Part shown: piece by piece, positions 1-6,739 of the stretch
Position numbering within the stretch: the stretch's first letter is position 1
Layout of the letters: each line of letters starts with the position of its first letter
Origin: an uncultured Oxalobacteraceae bacterium
GTDB lineage: Bacteria > Pseudomonadota > Gammaproteobacteria > Burkholderiales > Burkholderiaceae
Reading direction: 5' to 3'
NCBI GenBank assembly: GCA_946479705.1
Contig: CAMLHI010000090.1
Span: 1 to 7,643 of the forward strand
DNA: 7,643 bases
Translations under genes and position numbers: made by a program
Notes under the pieces: generated by a model
What the model was told of the DNA's origin: nothing
The model's input: the letters and a program-made list of their open reading frames with translations, nothing else
Databases searched by the model: none

Positions 1-3000
1 ATTTTCGCGGTCGTCTTGCGGGTGTCGTATTTTTCCGTGGCGCCCTGCTGGTTGCGCGAGCGCATGATGTCGATACTCCTGACCAGCTTGGCGCTCAGCG
101 GGCTCAGGCCGAAGCGCGCATGGTCCTTTTTCGCGCCGCTTTCCGCGCTGGCTTCCTTGTCCACGCCAGTCTTGACGGCCAGCCGTCCCAAGGTCAGGCC
201 CGCTTCGAGCGCGGTACTGGTGGTTTCGCGCACTTCGTCGTCGATGGTGAAGGGCGCGTCGAGCCGGTCGCAAATCATTTCATAGGCCGAACGGTAGGGC
301 AGGCCCTGGCGGTCGCGCGTGTCGCCCAGCTTGAAGTCGACCAGCATGTCGACCGCCTGTTTCAGTACCCCGCGCGCCTCGGCCAGGTCGCGCAAGCCAT
401 CCTTCGGTTCGATCGATACCTTCAGCACCACGGCCGGGTCGACCCGCTTCTTGGCTTCTCCCTTGACGCTGGCGCCGGGCAGGTTGATCGACAGGATAGG
501 GGGAATGGCGGCCTTCGCGTGCGCGGGCAGCACATCGCTGGCGAGGCCGAGCGACAGGCCGGCGCTGGCGGTGTTTTCCGTCATTTTTCCCATGGTCAGC
601 TGCACGCAGTCGTTATTGGCCTGGACGTTGACGACCATGCCCTCGCTGTGCGACCCGCCCGCGGTGCCATACAGGGCAACGCCGGGCGCGACCGGTCCGC
701 CGATCGGAATGCTCAGCTTGAACTGCTGGGCGTTGACGGTGTCGGAGCGGTCGCCCAGTTCGGTGCGGTCGATGGCGTCGTGCAGGGTGCGGCGGATCGC
801 TTCCGGGCCGTTGAGGTCGCCCCCCTGGGCCAGGGTGACCTTGTCCTGCACGGTGGCCAGCTGCTTGAGCATGGCGGCGCGCTGTTGCGGCGTGCCCACC
901 TGCTCCACCGCTTTGCGCAGCAGATCGAGGGCGCCATGTCCTTCCGCGCCTGTGGCCAGCGATGCATGGCTCAGCTTGCCAGGAGTGGACAGGCCGATAC
1001 TGCTCAGGATAGCCTGCTTTTCCTTGGCCCTCAGGGGATTGCTCCAGATTTCCTTGCCGGAATTGAAAGTGCCTTCCTTCTGGGTCAGGAAGCGCGTGGC
1101 CTTGGTGAAGGTCTTTTCGGTGCCGCGGTGACTGGCAATGTACTCGGCCAGCTTGGCCAGCACCTTGGCGTCTTCCTCTTGCCTGGGTGTGGCGGCCTGT
1201 TCCATGGCGGTCTCGGCGAATTTCTTGAGATCGTCCAGCGTTTCCTTGAACGCCGTGCGCGCCTCGGCCGTGGCGTTGCCGCGGCCTTTCCTGTCGAACT
1301 GGCTGTGCATCTGGGTCACCAGGGTGCCGGGCAGGGCCAGGGTGCTGTGGAAGTTGTTCAAGGTGTCGCTGACGTGGGCGGTGTTTTCCTGTTTCCACAC
1401 CGCGCTCTTGACCATGGCCCAGTCGCGCCGCGCCGGGCTGCCCACTTCCGGCTTCACGCCGTCGACCAGTTCGCGGCGCAGGGCTTCGGCGGCCACCTTC
1501 ATCTTTTCCTTGTGCGGATGGCTGGTGGCGGGATTGTCGAACTCCTGGGTGCAGCGGAAGAACGATTGCACGTCGCGCCAGTCGACCTTGTTTTGCGGAT
1601 TGCAGGCCAGCAGGGAGTTGACCGCTTCGGGCACCGCGTGGGCGCTCATTTCCCAGATCTTGGCCAGGTCCCTGGCGGTGCCGCTCAAGGGTTCGCCCAT
1701 CTGCATGTGCGCGGCGGCGGTGCCGATGAGGGTATGCACATGCTCGTTGGCCAGGGCCTTGTACAGGGCCACGCTGCGCGCCGGATCCTGCCCGGTCACC
1801 GCTTCGACCATCGAAACCACGTGCATGAGCTGCATGGCCGCCAGCGGGGCATCCTTTTGCAGGGCGTCGCCGGCGCCGAGCTTGGCGGCCAGCCCGCGCA
1901 GCGCGGCGGTGGTCGCTTCGCGCTGGGCGGGCGTCATCGTGGGGGTGGGCAGGTGGGCGACCAGGTCGTCGATCAGCGTGTCCCTGGCCGCGTCGGCGCG
2001 CCGCTTGAGGTCAGGCATGGTTTGGCCGAGCAGCTTTTCGACGCTGGCAAAGTCGGCCGACAGGCCCTTGAGCTTGTCGGCTTCCTTTTGCCACAGCTCG
2101 GCCTCCTCCCGGGTCGGCGGCGTGCCGGGCATTTCATCGGTGCGCCCGGCGGTCAGGTCGCGTACCCGGTTGCCCACCAGCTGCTGGTACAGATCATCCT
2201 TGGCCTGGGCCTTGTCCGGCGGCGGCATGGCCACCTGGTCGAGGATGTCGTAGGCGATCGGCAGCGCTTCCAGCCCGTCCAGGTATTTGCTGGGCAGTTC
2301 GAGCTGGCGCGCCATCGGTTCGAGCACGGTTTTCATGCCCTTGGCGCGGGCCTGGTCGCCCTCGGTCTCGCGCAGGGCGCAATAGGCGTCGAAGAATTGC
2401 TGGGTCGACGCTTCGATCAGCTGGTGGCGCGCGGCCGTGTAGGCGGCCTTGGCGGCGTCGCTGACGATCTCGCCGCCGAGGGCGTCGCGGGCACTGGCGG
2501 CGGCCGTGCGCCGCTCCGCCACCGGGTCCTGCAGGTTTTTTTCGGCAGCTGCCGTCAGGTGTTCGTGGCAGCTCATGCGCTGCTTGAGCTTGTCGAGCTG
2601 CCTGGTCAGCGCCTCCCGTTGGGCGACGAGCAGGGGACCGGGATCGTCCACGTCCGTGTCGGCCAGCGCCGCGTTCAGGTCGGCCTCGTCAAAGCGCAGC
2701 CGGGCCAGGCGGGTGGCGCTCTCCTCGAGCACCTCGGCCGCGGCGGCCGGGATCAGGGCGGCGTTGCGGTGTTCGGCGCGCGCCAGCATGGCGTGCAGGT
2801 GCAGCTCGCTGTGCGGGGCCAGCTTGCTGGGCGGCAGGTCGAACTTGCGCCATTTCTTGGCGATCTTGGCCTTGTCGCCATTGCTCTTGTAGGTCGCATC
2901 CTTGCTGATGCCGTTGAAGAAGGGCAGGCCCGCGAAGTAGTTGGCCTTGGTGATGGTGGCCTTCCACTTCGGCTGCATGGTTTTTTGTGTGGGAATGCCG

Positions 3001-3065
3001 GCCGGGTGGGTGGCCAGCTGCGCAATATCCGCGGGGCTGAACTGCTTGATGTTCTTGACGGTCAT
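1..3065 (-). CDS. Giant candidate type III effector (partial, C-terminus off the left edge)
   Basis: The frame is open for 1021 codons from ATG at 3065 to the window edge, so the C-terminus is missing. AGGAGGAG just upstream of the ATG is a strong ribosome binding site. Third codon positions are strongly G/C in this frame, and the translation looks like a real protein. Residues 1-780 are mostly charged/Ala/Leu-rich and look alpha-helical. Residues about 784-887 change to a Gly/Val/Ser-rich alternating pattern (SIPIGG, GTAGGSHSEG, LSLGL) that suggests amphipathic beta strands; helix-like sequence resumes after that. The N-terminus (MTVKNIKQFSPA) has no acidic residue before position 13 and an aliphatic residue at position 3, both common in Hrp-secreted effectors. 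No signal peptide, transmembrane segment or WxxxE motif was seen. I do not recognise the family. A large multi-domain effector (AvrE/DspE or HopR1/XopAM class by size and helix-then-beta layout) is inference only. A one-mismatch hrp box lies about 120 bases upstream. Confidence 0.85.
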   Translation of the reverse strand, partial: MTVKNIKQFSPADIAQLATHPAGIPTQKTMQPKWKATITKANYFAGLPFFNGISKDATYKSNGDKAKIAKKWRKFDLPPSKLAPHSELHLHAMLARAEHRNAALIPAAAAEVLEESATRLARLRFDEADLNAALADTDVDDPGPLLVAQREALTRQLDKLKQRMSCHEHLTAAAEKNLQDPVAERRTAAASARDALGGEIVSDAAKAAYTAARHQLIEASTQQFFDAYCALRETEGDQARAKGMKTVLEPMARQLELPSKYLDGLEALPIAYDILDQVAMPPPDKAQAKDDLYQQLVGNRVRDLTAGRTDEMPGTPPTREEAELWQKEADKLKGLSADFASVEKLLGQTMPDLKRRADAARDTLIDDLVAHLPTPTMTPAQREATTAALRGLAAKLGAGDALQKDAPLAAMQLMHVVSMVEAVTGQDPARSVALYKALANEHVHTLIGTAAAHMQMGEPLSGTARDLAKIWEMSAHAVPEAVNSLLACNPQNKVDWRDVQSFFRCTQEFDNPATSHPHKEKMKVAAEALRRELVDGVKPEVGSPARRDWAMVKSAVWKQENTAHVSDTLNNFHSTLALPGTLVTQMHSQFDRKGRGNATAEARTAFKETLDDLKKFAETAMEQAATPRQEEDAKVLAKLAEYIASHRGTEKTFTKATRFLTQKEGTFNSGKEIWSNPLRAKEKQAILSSIGLSTPGKLSHASLATGAEGHGALDLLRKAVEQVGTPQQRAAMLKQLATVQDKVTLAQGGDLNGPEAIRRTLHDAIDRTELGDRSDTVNAQQFKLSIPIGGPVAPGVALYGTAGGSHSEGMVVNVQANNDCVQLTMGKMTENTASAGLSLGLASDVLPAHAKAAIPPILSINLPGASVKGEAKKRVDPAVVLKVSIEPKDGLRDLAEARGVLKQAVDMLVDFKLGDTRDRQGLPYRSAYEMICDRLDAPFTIDDEVRETTSTALEAGLTLGRLAVKTGVDKEASAESGAKKDHARFGLSPLSAKLVRSIDIMRSRNQQGATEKYDTRKTTAK

Positions 3066-3184
3066 GGATGCTCCTCCTGTGTCTTGAATGAATGAACCGG
3101 CGCCCTGTCGGGCCGGGCCGACGCGCATCGGCAAGCGGGCCCGCAGGGCGGTTTGATGGGATGTCGGTTCGCTGTGCTGGTCCA

Positions 3185-3213
3185 TCTGTCGCGCGCGCGC
3201 TGCCGATGGTTCC
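3185..3213 (-). promoter_or_regulatory. Near-consensus hrp box (one mismatch) upstream of the giant gene
   Basis: On the minus strand this reads GGAACC, 16 bases, then CGACAGA. The -35 half is perfect. The -10 half differs from CCACNNA only at its second base (G for C). It lies after the hairpin that probably ends the 121-residue gene and about 120 bases before the giant gene, so it could give that gene its own HrpL-dependent start. With one mismatch, chance occurrence cannot be excluded. Confidence 0.45.
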
Positions 3214-3262
3214 GCTACCGGGTGAAATATCCGCGGGGATGAAGGGGAGGAGGGGAAAGGGA

Positions 3263-3287
3263 CGGCAGGCTGGCGGGCAGCCTGCCG
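3263..3287 (-). terminator. Hairpin terminator after the harpin-like gene
   Basis: A perfect 10-bp stem (CGGCAGGCTG / CAGCCTGCCG, 3263-3272 with 3278-3287) encloses a 5-base loop, 8 bases past the stop codon of the 121-residue gene. On the minus strand it is followed by a pyrimidine-rich tract (TCCCTTTCCCC) rather than a clean T run. It may therefore terminate imperfectly and let some transcript read into the giant gene. Confidence 0.55.
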
Positions 3288-3295
3288 CGAGGACG

Positions 3296-3661
3296 TCAGA
3301 CGTCGTTTTCGGTACCGGCACCCTGGGCCTGGCCCAGCTCTTCCGGCTTGATGCCCATCTTGCCCATCAACTTGCCCAGCTTTTCCATTTCCTCGGGCGC
3401 GATGTCGCCCTTGAGCAGTTTCATGAGCAGCTTGAGCAGTTCCTTGTCCTTGCCGTTGTCTTCCTTCTCGGACGGGCTGGCCTGGCCGGCCTGGTCGGCC
3501 TCGTCGGCCTTCTTGGTCTTGGCGAGCAGGTTCTCGACCATGGTCTGGAGCAACTTGACGGTTTCTTCCTTCGACGCCGCGTCGGCGCCGATCTTGTCGG
3601 GTGATGGGGAATTGCCGGCTGGCGCGGCGGGGCCTGGGCCTGAGACTGGACCGGATTTCAT
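3296..3661 (-). CDS. Harpin-like small acidic/Lys-rich protein, HrpL-controlled
   Basis: The product has 121 residues. AAGGAG seven bases before the ATG supports the start, and a perfect hrp box begins about 50 bases upstream. The protein contains no Cys, His, Arg, Phe, Tyr or Trp. Its layout is a Ser/Pro/Gly/Ala-rich N-terminus (residues 1-29, no acid before D22), an amphipathic helix around residues 31-51 (LLQTMVENLL), a low-complexity charged linker (52-73), then a Leu/Met/Lys helix pair around residues 74-103 (LLKLLMKLLKG, MEKLGKLMGKMG) and a Gly/Gln tail. Harpins are Cys-free, poor in aromatics, hydrophilic and secreted by Hrp systems. The order helix, linker, helix recalls the small Hpa1/HpaG harpins, but I see no convincing sequence identity and it is less glycine-rich than those. 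Likely role: secreted helper or translocon accessory protein. A secretion chaperone or regulator is the main alternative. Confidence 0.8.
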   Translation of the reverse strand: MKSGPVSGPGPAAPAGNSPSPDKIGADAASKEETVKLLQTMVENLLAKTKKADEADQAGQASPSEKEDNGKDKELLKLLMKLLKGDIAPEEMEKLGKLMGKMGIKPEELGQAQGAGTENDV

Positions 3662-3708
3662 GCTGGTGCTCCTTGTGCGAAATGAGAATGGATAGGGGGC
3701 TGCAGCGA

Positions 3709-3736
3709 TGAGTGGGGCGGCCCGGAACTTGGTTCC
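3709..3736 (-). promoter_or_regulatory. Perfect hrp box driving the harpin-like gene
   Basis: On the minus strand: GGAACC (3736-3731), 15 bases, CCACTCA (3715-3709). All 11 fixed positions of the HrpL consensus match and the spacing is one of the two accepted lengths. It ends 48 bases before the start codon at 3661, a normal leader length. It lies in the divergent gap shared with the diguanylate cyclase gene. Confidence 0.9.
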
Positions 3737-3802
3737 CTCGTGGCGGTTTTAATTCCATGGGGAAATATTGGCGGTATCATAGGCAGTTGCCCATGCCGCC
3801 GG

Positions 3803-3831
3803 GGAACCTGCCTGCCCGAGGCGGACACTTA
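3803..3831 (+). promoter_or_regulatory. Near-consensus hrp box (one mismatch) upstream of the diguanylate cyclase
   Basis: GGAACC (3803-3808), 16 bases, then ACACTTA (3825-3831); only the first base of the CCACNNA half differs. It ends 28 bases before the ATG at 3859, which fits a short HrpL leader. If real, it places the c-di-GMP synthase in the regulon. A one-mismatch site may also be chance. Confidence 0.4.
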
Positions 3832-3858
3832 CCGCAGACGATCGACACCACGCCCACC

Positions 3859-5172
3859 ATGCTCCCAGTTCCAGCTTGCCTTGCCTCCCCTTCCAAACCG
3901 ATCGCGGCCGCGCCGGCGCCACGCCGGCTGTGCCTGCTCGGCGACAATGCCTTGCTGGCGCGCGACACCGCCATGCGCCTGCGCGCGGCCGGCTACGAGG
4001 TGGCGGTCGCCGCCGAGGTGCCCGAACTGGCCGCGCTGGCCGAGGCGCACGGCGCCAGCTGCATCCTGATCGATCCGAGCGCGCGCGCCAGCCGCTATGC
4101 CGATCCGGTGTGCGTGGCGCGCATCCGCGCCCACTGCGCCACGCCACTGCCGATCGTCTGGCTGGCGCCGGTCAACAGCTTCGAGGCGCGCCTGGCGGCC
4201 GCGCGCGCCGGGGTCGACGGCTTGCTGGCCAAGCCGGTCGACCTGGCTGCGCTCAAGGACCTCATCGAGGCGCTGGCCCGGCGCGCCGCCCAGCCGCCCT
4301 ATCGCGTGCTGGTGGTGGGCAGCGATGCCCAGCGCGCGGCCGGCATCGACGGCGCGCTGGCCGGGGCCGGCATGGACGTCCTGCGCCTGGCGCGTCCGGT
4401 CGACCTGCTCGCGACCCTCAGCCGCGAGCATCCGGAAGCGTTGCTGCTCGACGTCGATACCGGCGCCTGCGACGGCGTCGACCTGGCCATGCTGATCCGC
4501 CAGGACCCGGCCTTTCTCGACCTGCCGGTCGTGGTGCTGGCGCGCGCGCCGGATGCGGCCCTGCGGCGCCGCGCGGTGGCCGCCGGGGTCGACGACGTGC
4601 TGGCGCTGCCGGCCGCGCCGCATGAGCTGGCGCTGGCGCTGGCCGGACGCATCGAGCGCTCGCGCGCGCTGCGCAGCCTGATCACGCGCGATGGCATGAC
4701 CGGGCTGTACAACCATGTCTCGATCAAGGAACAGGCCGTGCGCGAGATGGCGCGCAGCCGCCGCGAAGGCACGCCGCTGGCGCTGGCCATGGTCGACCTG
4801 GATTATTTCAAGAACATCAACGACAGCTACGGCCATCCGGTGGGCGACCAGGTGATCCGCTCGATTGCCCAGCTGCTGCAGCAGCGTCTGCGTCACGGCG
4901 ACCTGGTGGGACGCTACGGCGGCGAGGAATTCGCGGTGATCCTGCCGGGCACGCCGGCGCAGGCGGCCGCCGCGGTGCTCGATGAAATCCGCGCGCTGTT
5001 CGGCCAGATCGTCCACCGCGCCGACGAGCTGGCGTTCAGCGCGAGCTTTTCGGCCGGGGTGGCCGGGCTCGAAGCGGACGGTGGCGCGGCCGAGGAGTTG
5101 TTCGAGCGCGCCGACGCGGCCCTGTACCAGGCCAAGCGCGGCGGGCGCAACCGGGTCGCCGTGGCGCCATGA
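3859..5172 (+). CDS. PleD-like REC-REC-GGDEF diguanylate cyclase
   Basis: Makes cyclic di-GMP from two GTP in the cytoplasm. The product has 437 residues from the chosen ATG. The first receiver domain (about 23-140) has a candidate phospho-acceptor D72 (LID) and the conserved Lys in AKP (K125), but only one acid in its N-terminal acidic patch (LGDN). The second receiver (about 148-265) keeps D198 (LLLDVD) but has Leu where the conserved Lys should be (LALP, 248-251), so it is probably a degenerate adaptor. The GGDEF domain (about 275-435) has D313 in VDLDYFKNIND, the active-site loop GGEEF at 354-358, and an RxxD inhibitory site (R345-D348) exactly five residues before it, so product inhibition should operate. 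The two-receiver plan is that of Caulobacter PleD. The start is uncertain: the frame extends up to GTG 3712, with ATGs at 3757 and 3793. I chose 3859 because the receiver fold begins just after it and a possible hrp box lies just before it, but no clear Shine-Dalgarno precedes it. Confidence 0.93.
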   Translation: MLPVPACLASPSKPIAAAPAPRRLCLLGDNALLARDTAMRLRAAGYEVAVAAEVPELAALAEAHGASCILIDPSARASRYADPVCVARIRAHCATPLPIVWLAPVNSFEARLAAARAGVDGLLAKPVDLAALKDLIEALARRAAQPPYRVLVVGSDAQRAAGIDGALAGAGMDVLRLARPVDLLATLSREHPEALLLDVDTGACDGVDLAMLIRQDPAFLDLPVVVLARAPDAALRRRAVAAGVDDVLALPAAPHELALALAGRIERSRALRSLITRDGMTGLYNHVSIKEQAVREMARSRREGTPLALAMVDLDYFKNINDSYGHPVGDQVIRSIAQLLQQRLRHGDLVGRYGGEEFAVILPGTPAQAAAAVLDEIRALFGQIVHRADELAFSASFSAGVAGLEADGGAAEELFERADAALYQAKRGGRNRVAVAP

Positions 5173-5197
5173 AAAAGGGGCGCCTCGACGGCGCCCC
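5172..5197 (-). terminator. Intrinsic terminator of the 69-residue gene, overlapping the cyclase stop codon
   Basis: A perfect 8-bp GC stem (GGGGCGCC / GGCGCCCC, 5177-5184 with 5190-5197) has a 5-base loop and is followed on the minus strand by TTTTT (5176-5172). It lies about 30 bases past the stop of the minus-strand 69-residue gene. The U-tract overlaps the last base of the cyclase TGA. Read on the plus strand the same stem has no T run after it, so it would serve the cyclase transcript only weakly. Confidence 0.85.
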
Positions 5198-5226
5198 ACG
5201 CTTACGACGCTGGCTGCGTCACGGCA

Positions 5227-5436
5227 TCAACGGATGTCTTGAAACTTGCCGGGCCGCAGGTAGGACAGGTCTTCCCCATACCCGCCCGCCTGCCCGCCGC
5301 CGTAGATGTCGTGATGCCTGTCGGGCTTGAAGCCCAGGGCGCAGCCCAGGCGATTGCCCGCATTCACCATGTTGGTGGTGTCATTCAAAGCGCTCGTAAT
5401 GGCCTTCACTGGGTTCATTAAATTCAATAAGTTCAT
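5227..5436 (-). CDS. Small HrpL-controlled protein of unknown function (69 aa)
   Basis: I do not recognise this protein. ATG at 5436 is preceded by GGAGAG four bases away and sits 65 bases after a perfect hrp box. The frame extends upstream to a TTG at 5484 with no ribosome site, so I reject that start. The N-terminal half (MNLLNLMNPVKAITSALNDT) is hydrophobic/amphipathic and probably helical, with no acidic residue before position 19. The C-terminal half is polar and Gly-rich (YGGGQAGGYGEDL) with one Cys near the middle. The size, promoter and acid-free N-terminus fit a small secreted substrate or accessory protein of the Hrp system. The gene is a monocistronic unit, bounded by its own hrp box and a strong terminator. 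Confidence 0.8.
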   Translation of the reverse strand: MNLLNLMNPVKAITSALNDTTNMVNAGNRLGCALGFKPDRHHDIYGGGQAGGYGEDLSYLRPGKFQDIR

Positions 5437-5501
5437 ACCGCTCTCCAATCGTAAATTGATTACCTGGCTAGGTTGCCGCCCCAAGGCGGGGCAGGCAGGT
5501 A

Positions 5502-5529
5502 TACGTGGCGGCGCGGCGGTTCCGGTTCC
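5502..5529 (-). promoter_or_regulatory. Perfect hrp box driving the 69-residue gene
   Basis: On the minus strand: GGAACC (5529-5524), 15 bases, CCACGTA (5508-5502), matching the HrpL consensus at every fixed position. A second GGAACC directly follows the first (5523-5518), forming a tandem, but only the first has correct spacing. The box lies 15 bases beyond the stop of the PilT-like gene, so the small gene can be expressed independently of it. Confidence 0.9.
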
Positions 5530-5544
5530 ATCGCGGGCGGCGGA

Positions 5545-6639
5545 TCAACGCTTACTGTTGAGTATTTCGTGCAGTTCCAGGCGGTTGTAGGTGGTGCGCA
5601 TGGCATCCTTGGCACTGACCGCCTTTTTCGCCACCAGCTGGGCCAGCACTTCGTTCAGGCTGCGCGACATATTGTCTTCCTTGCGGCGCATGTACTCGCC
5701 CACCAGGTGCAGCTTGGACAGGTCGGCGATGTAGGGCGCGATCTGCTGGTTATTGTTGAACACCATCTCGTGCGCCAGCACCACCTCGTCGCCCTGCTCG
5801 CTCGGCACCAGGCTCTGGAAGATCACGCCGATGAGCGACTTGGCCAGGCCGGCGGCGCGCTGCTCGCGCTGCTCGGCGGGGAAGAAGCCCAGCAGCTTGC
5901 TGATGGCGCTCACGGCGCTGTTGGTGTGCAGCGTGGCCAGCACCAGGTGGCCCGATTCGCCCGCGTGCAGCACGGTGTCGGCGGTATCGAAGTCGCGGAT
6001 CTCGCCGACCATCAGCACGTCCGGCTTCTGGCGCATGGCTTCGCGCAGCCCGCTGGAAAAGCTGGCGGTATCGGCCGGCACTTCCTTTTGCGAGATGATC
6101 GATTGCTTGCGCTGGAGCTGGTACTCGATCGGCTCTTCGATGGTGATGATGTGGGCGCTGCGGGTGGCGTTGATCTGGTCCAGCATCGAGGCGATGGTGG
6201 TGGTCTTGCCCGAGCCGGTCGGTCCGGTGATCAGGATGATGCCGCTGGTCGCTTCGAGCATGGTCTTGACGTACTGCGGCAGGCCGGTCTTGTCGAGCGC
6301 GATCGGCTGCACTGGCAGGCGCCGCACCGAGATGGTGACCTTGCTGCCGCCCGAGGTGCGGAACACATTGCAGCGCAGCCGGTAGTCGGTCAGCACGAAG
6401 GGACGGTCGATGGCGCGCTCGACGATCTTGTCTTCCCAGTCCTCGTCGATGGCCCTGAGCACCGGCACCATGTCTTCCAGGGTGACCGGTTCGGGACTGA
6501 CCTCGCGCCAGCCGCGCGGGGTCTTGATCATCATCGGCATGTCCTGTTCCAGGTGGATGTCGGAAAAGCTCTGGCCGGAATTGACCAGGGTAATCAGTTC
6601 ATCGAGCAGTTCGCGGCACAGCGGGAAATCATTGGACAT
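5545..6639 (-). CDS. PilT/PilU-like secretion ATPase (T2SS/T4P/T4SS family)
   Basis: A hexameric ATPase of the family that retracts type IV pili by powering pilin disassembly at the inner membrane. From ATG at 6639 the product has 364 residues, slightly longer than typical PilT and near PilU. Seen in order: an N-terminal PAS-like region (1-110) with SDIHL at 26-30, an arginine-rich strand (VRRLP, 105-109), Walker A GPTGSGKTT (139-147), Asp box ITIEEPIEY (165-173), Walker B region PDVLMVGEIRD (206-216) and His box HLVLATLHT (231-239). All catalytic motifs are intact. The frame runs up to ATG 6765, but the added residues look non-homologous, so I prefer 6639 even though the Shine-Dalgarno is weak. 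No other pilus gene is adjacent and no hrp box was found upstream. A DotB/TraJ-type type IV secretion ATPase is a less likely alternative. Confidence 0.93.
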   Translation of the reverse strand: MSNDFPLCRELLDELITLVNSGQSFSDIHLEQDMPMMIKTPRGWREVSPEPVTLEDMVPVLRAIDEDWEDKIVERAIDRPFVLTDYRLRCNVFRTSGGSKVTISVRRLPVQPIALDKTGLPQYVKTMLEATSGIILITGPTGSGKTTTIASMLDQINATRSAHIITIEEPIEYQLQRKQSIISQKEVPADTASFSSGLREAMRQKPDVLMVGEIRDFDTADTVLHAGESGHLVLATLHTNSAVSAISKLLGFFPAEQREQRAAGLAKSLIGVIFQSLVPSEQGDEVVLAHEMVFNNNQQIAPYIADLSKLHLVGEYMRRKEDNMSRSLNEVLAQLVAKKAVSAKDAMRTTYNRLELHEILNSKR

Positions 6640-6672
6640 GGTGGACTCGGGGTTGGGAAGGAGTTGGCCCTG

Positions 6673-6678
6673 AGTATA
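6673..6678 (-). promoter_or_regulatory. Possible sigma-70 -10 element for the PilT-like gene
   Basis: On the minus strand the bases read TATACT, five of six matches to TATAAT, 33 bases before the ATG at 6639. No good -35 hexamer lies at 16-18 bases, so this is only a weak candidate. It is listed because no hrp box was found on this side of the divergent gap. Confidence 0.25.
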
Positions 6679-6739
6679 GCCCAGCTCCAACGCGACGAAC
6701 AGATGGCGGCGCGGCGTCCGGCGGCCGTGAAAAAAATTT

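Noticed and set aside
120..3095. A 991-codon open frame on the plus strand opposite the giant gene
   Set aside because: It uses the same triplets as the minus-strand gene read backwards. It stays open because a GC-rich gene avoids TTA, CTA and TCA codons. The minus frame has the ribosome site, G/C-rich third positions and an upstream hrp-like box; the plus frame has none of these.
3729..3780. Sigma-70 promoter for the cyclase (TTGGTT or TATCAT elements)
   Set aside because: The hexamers do not pair at 16-18 base spacing, and TTGGTT is part of the opposing hrp box.
3712..3858. N-terminal extension of the cyclase from GTG 3712, ATG 3757 or ATG 3793
   Set aside because: The extra residues are Pro/Gly/Arg-rich and not part of a receiver domain, the first start lies inside the opposing hrp box, and all would precede the possible hrp promoter. 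It is not excluded, only less likely.
5473..5491. GC-rich dyad (CCGCC..GGCGG / GCCCC..GGGGC) in the leader of the 69-residue gene as a terminator for the PilT-like gene
   Set aside because: Only two competing 5-bp stems can form and no T run follows on the minus strand, so I do not call it a terminator.
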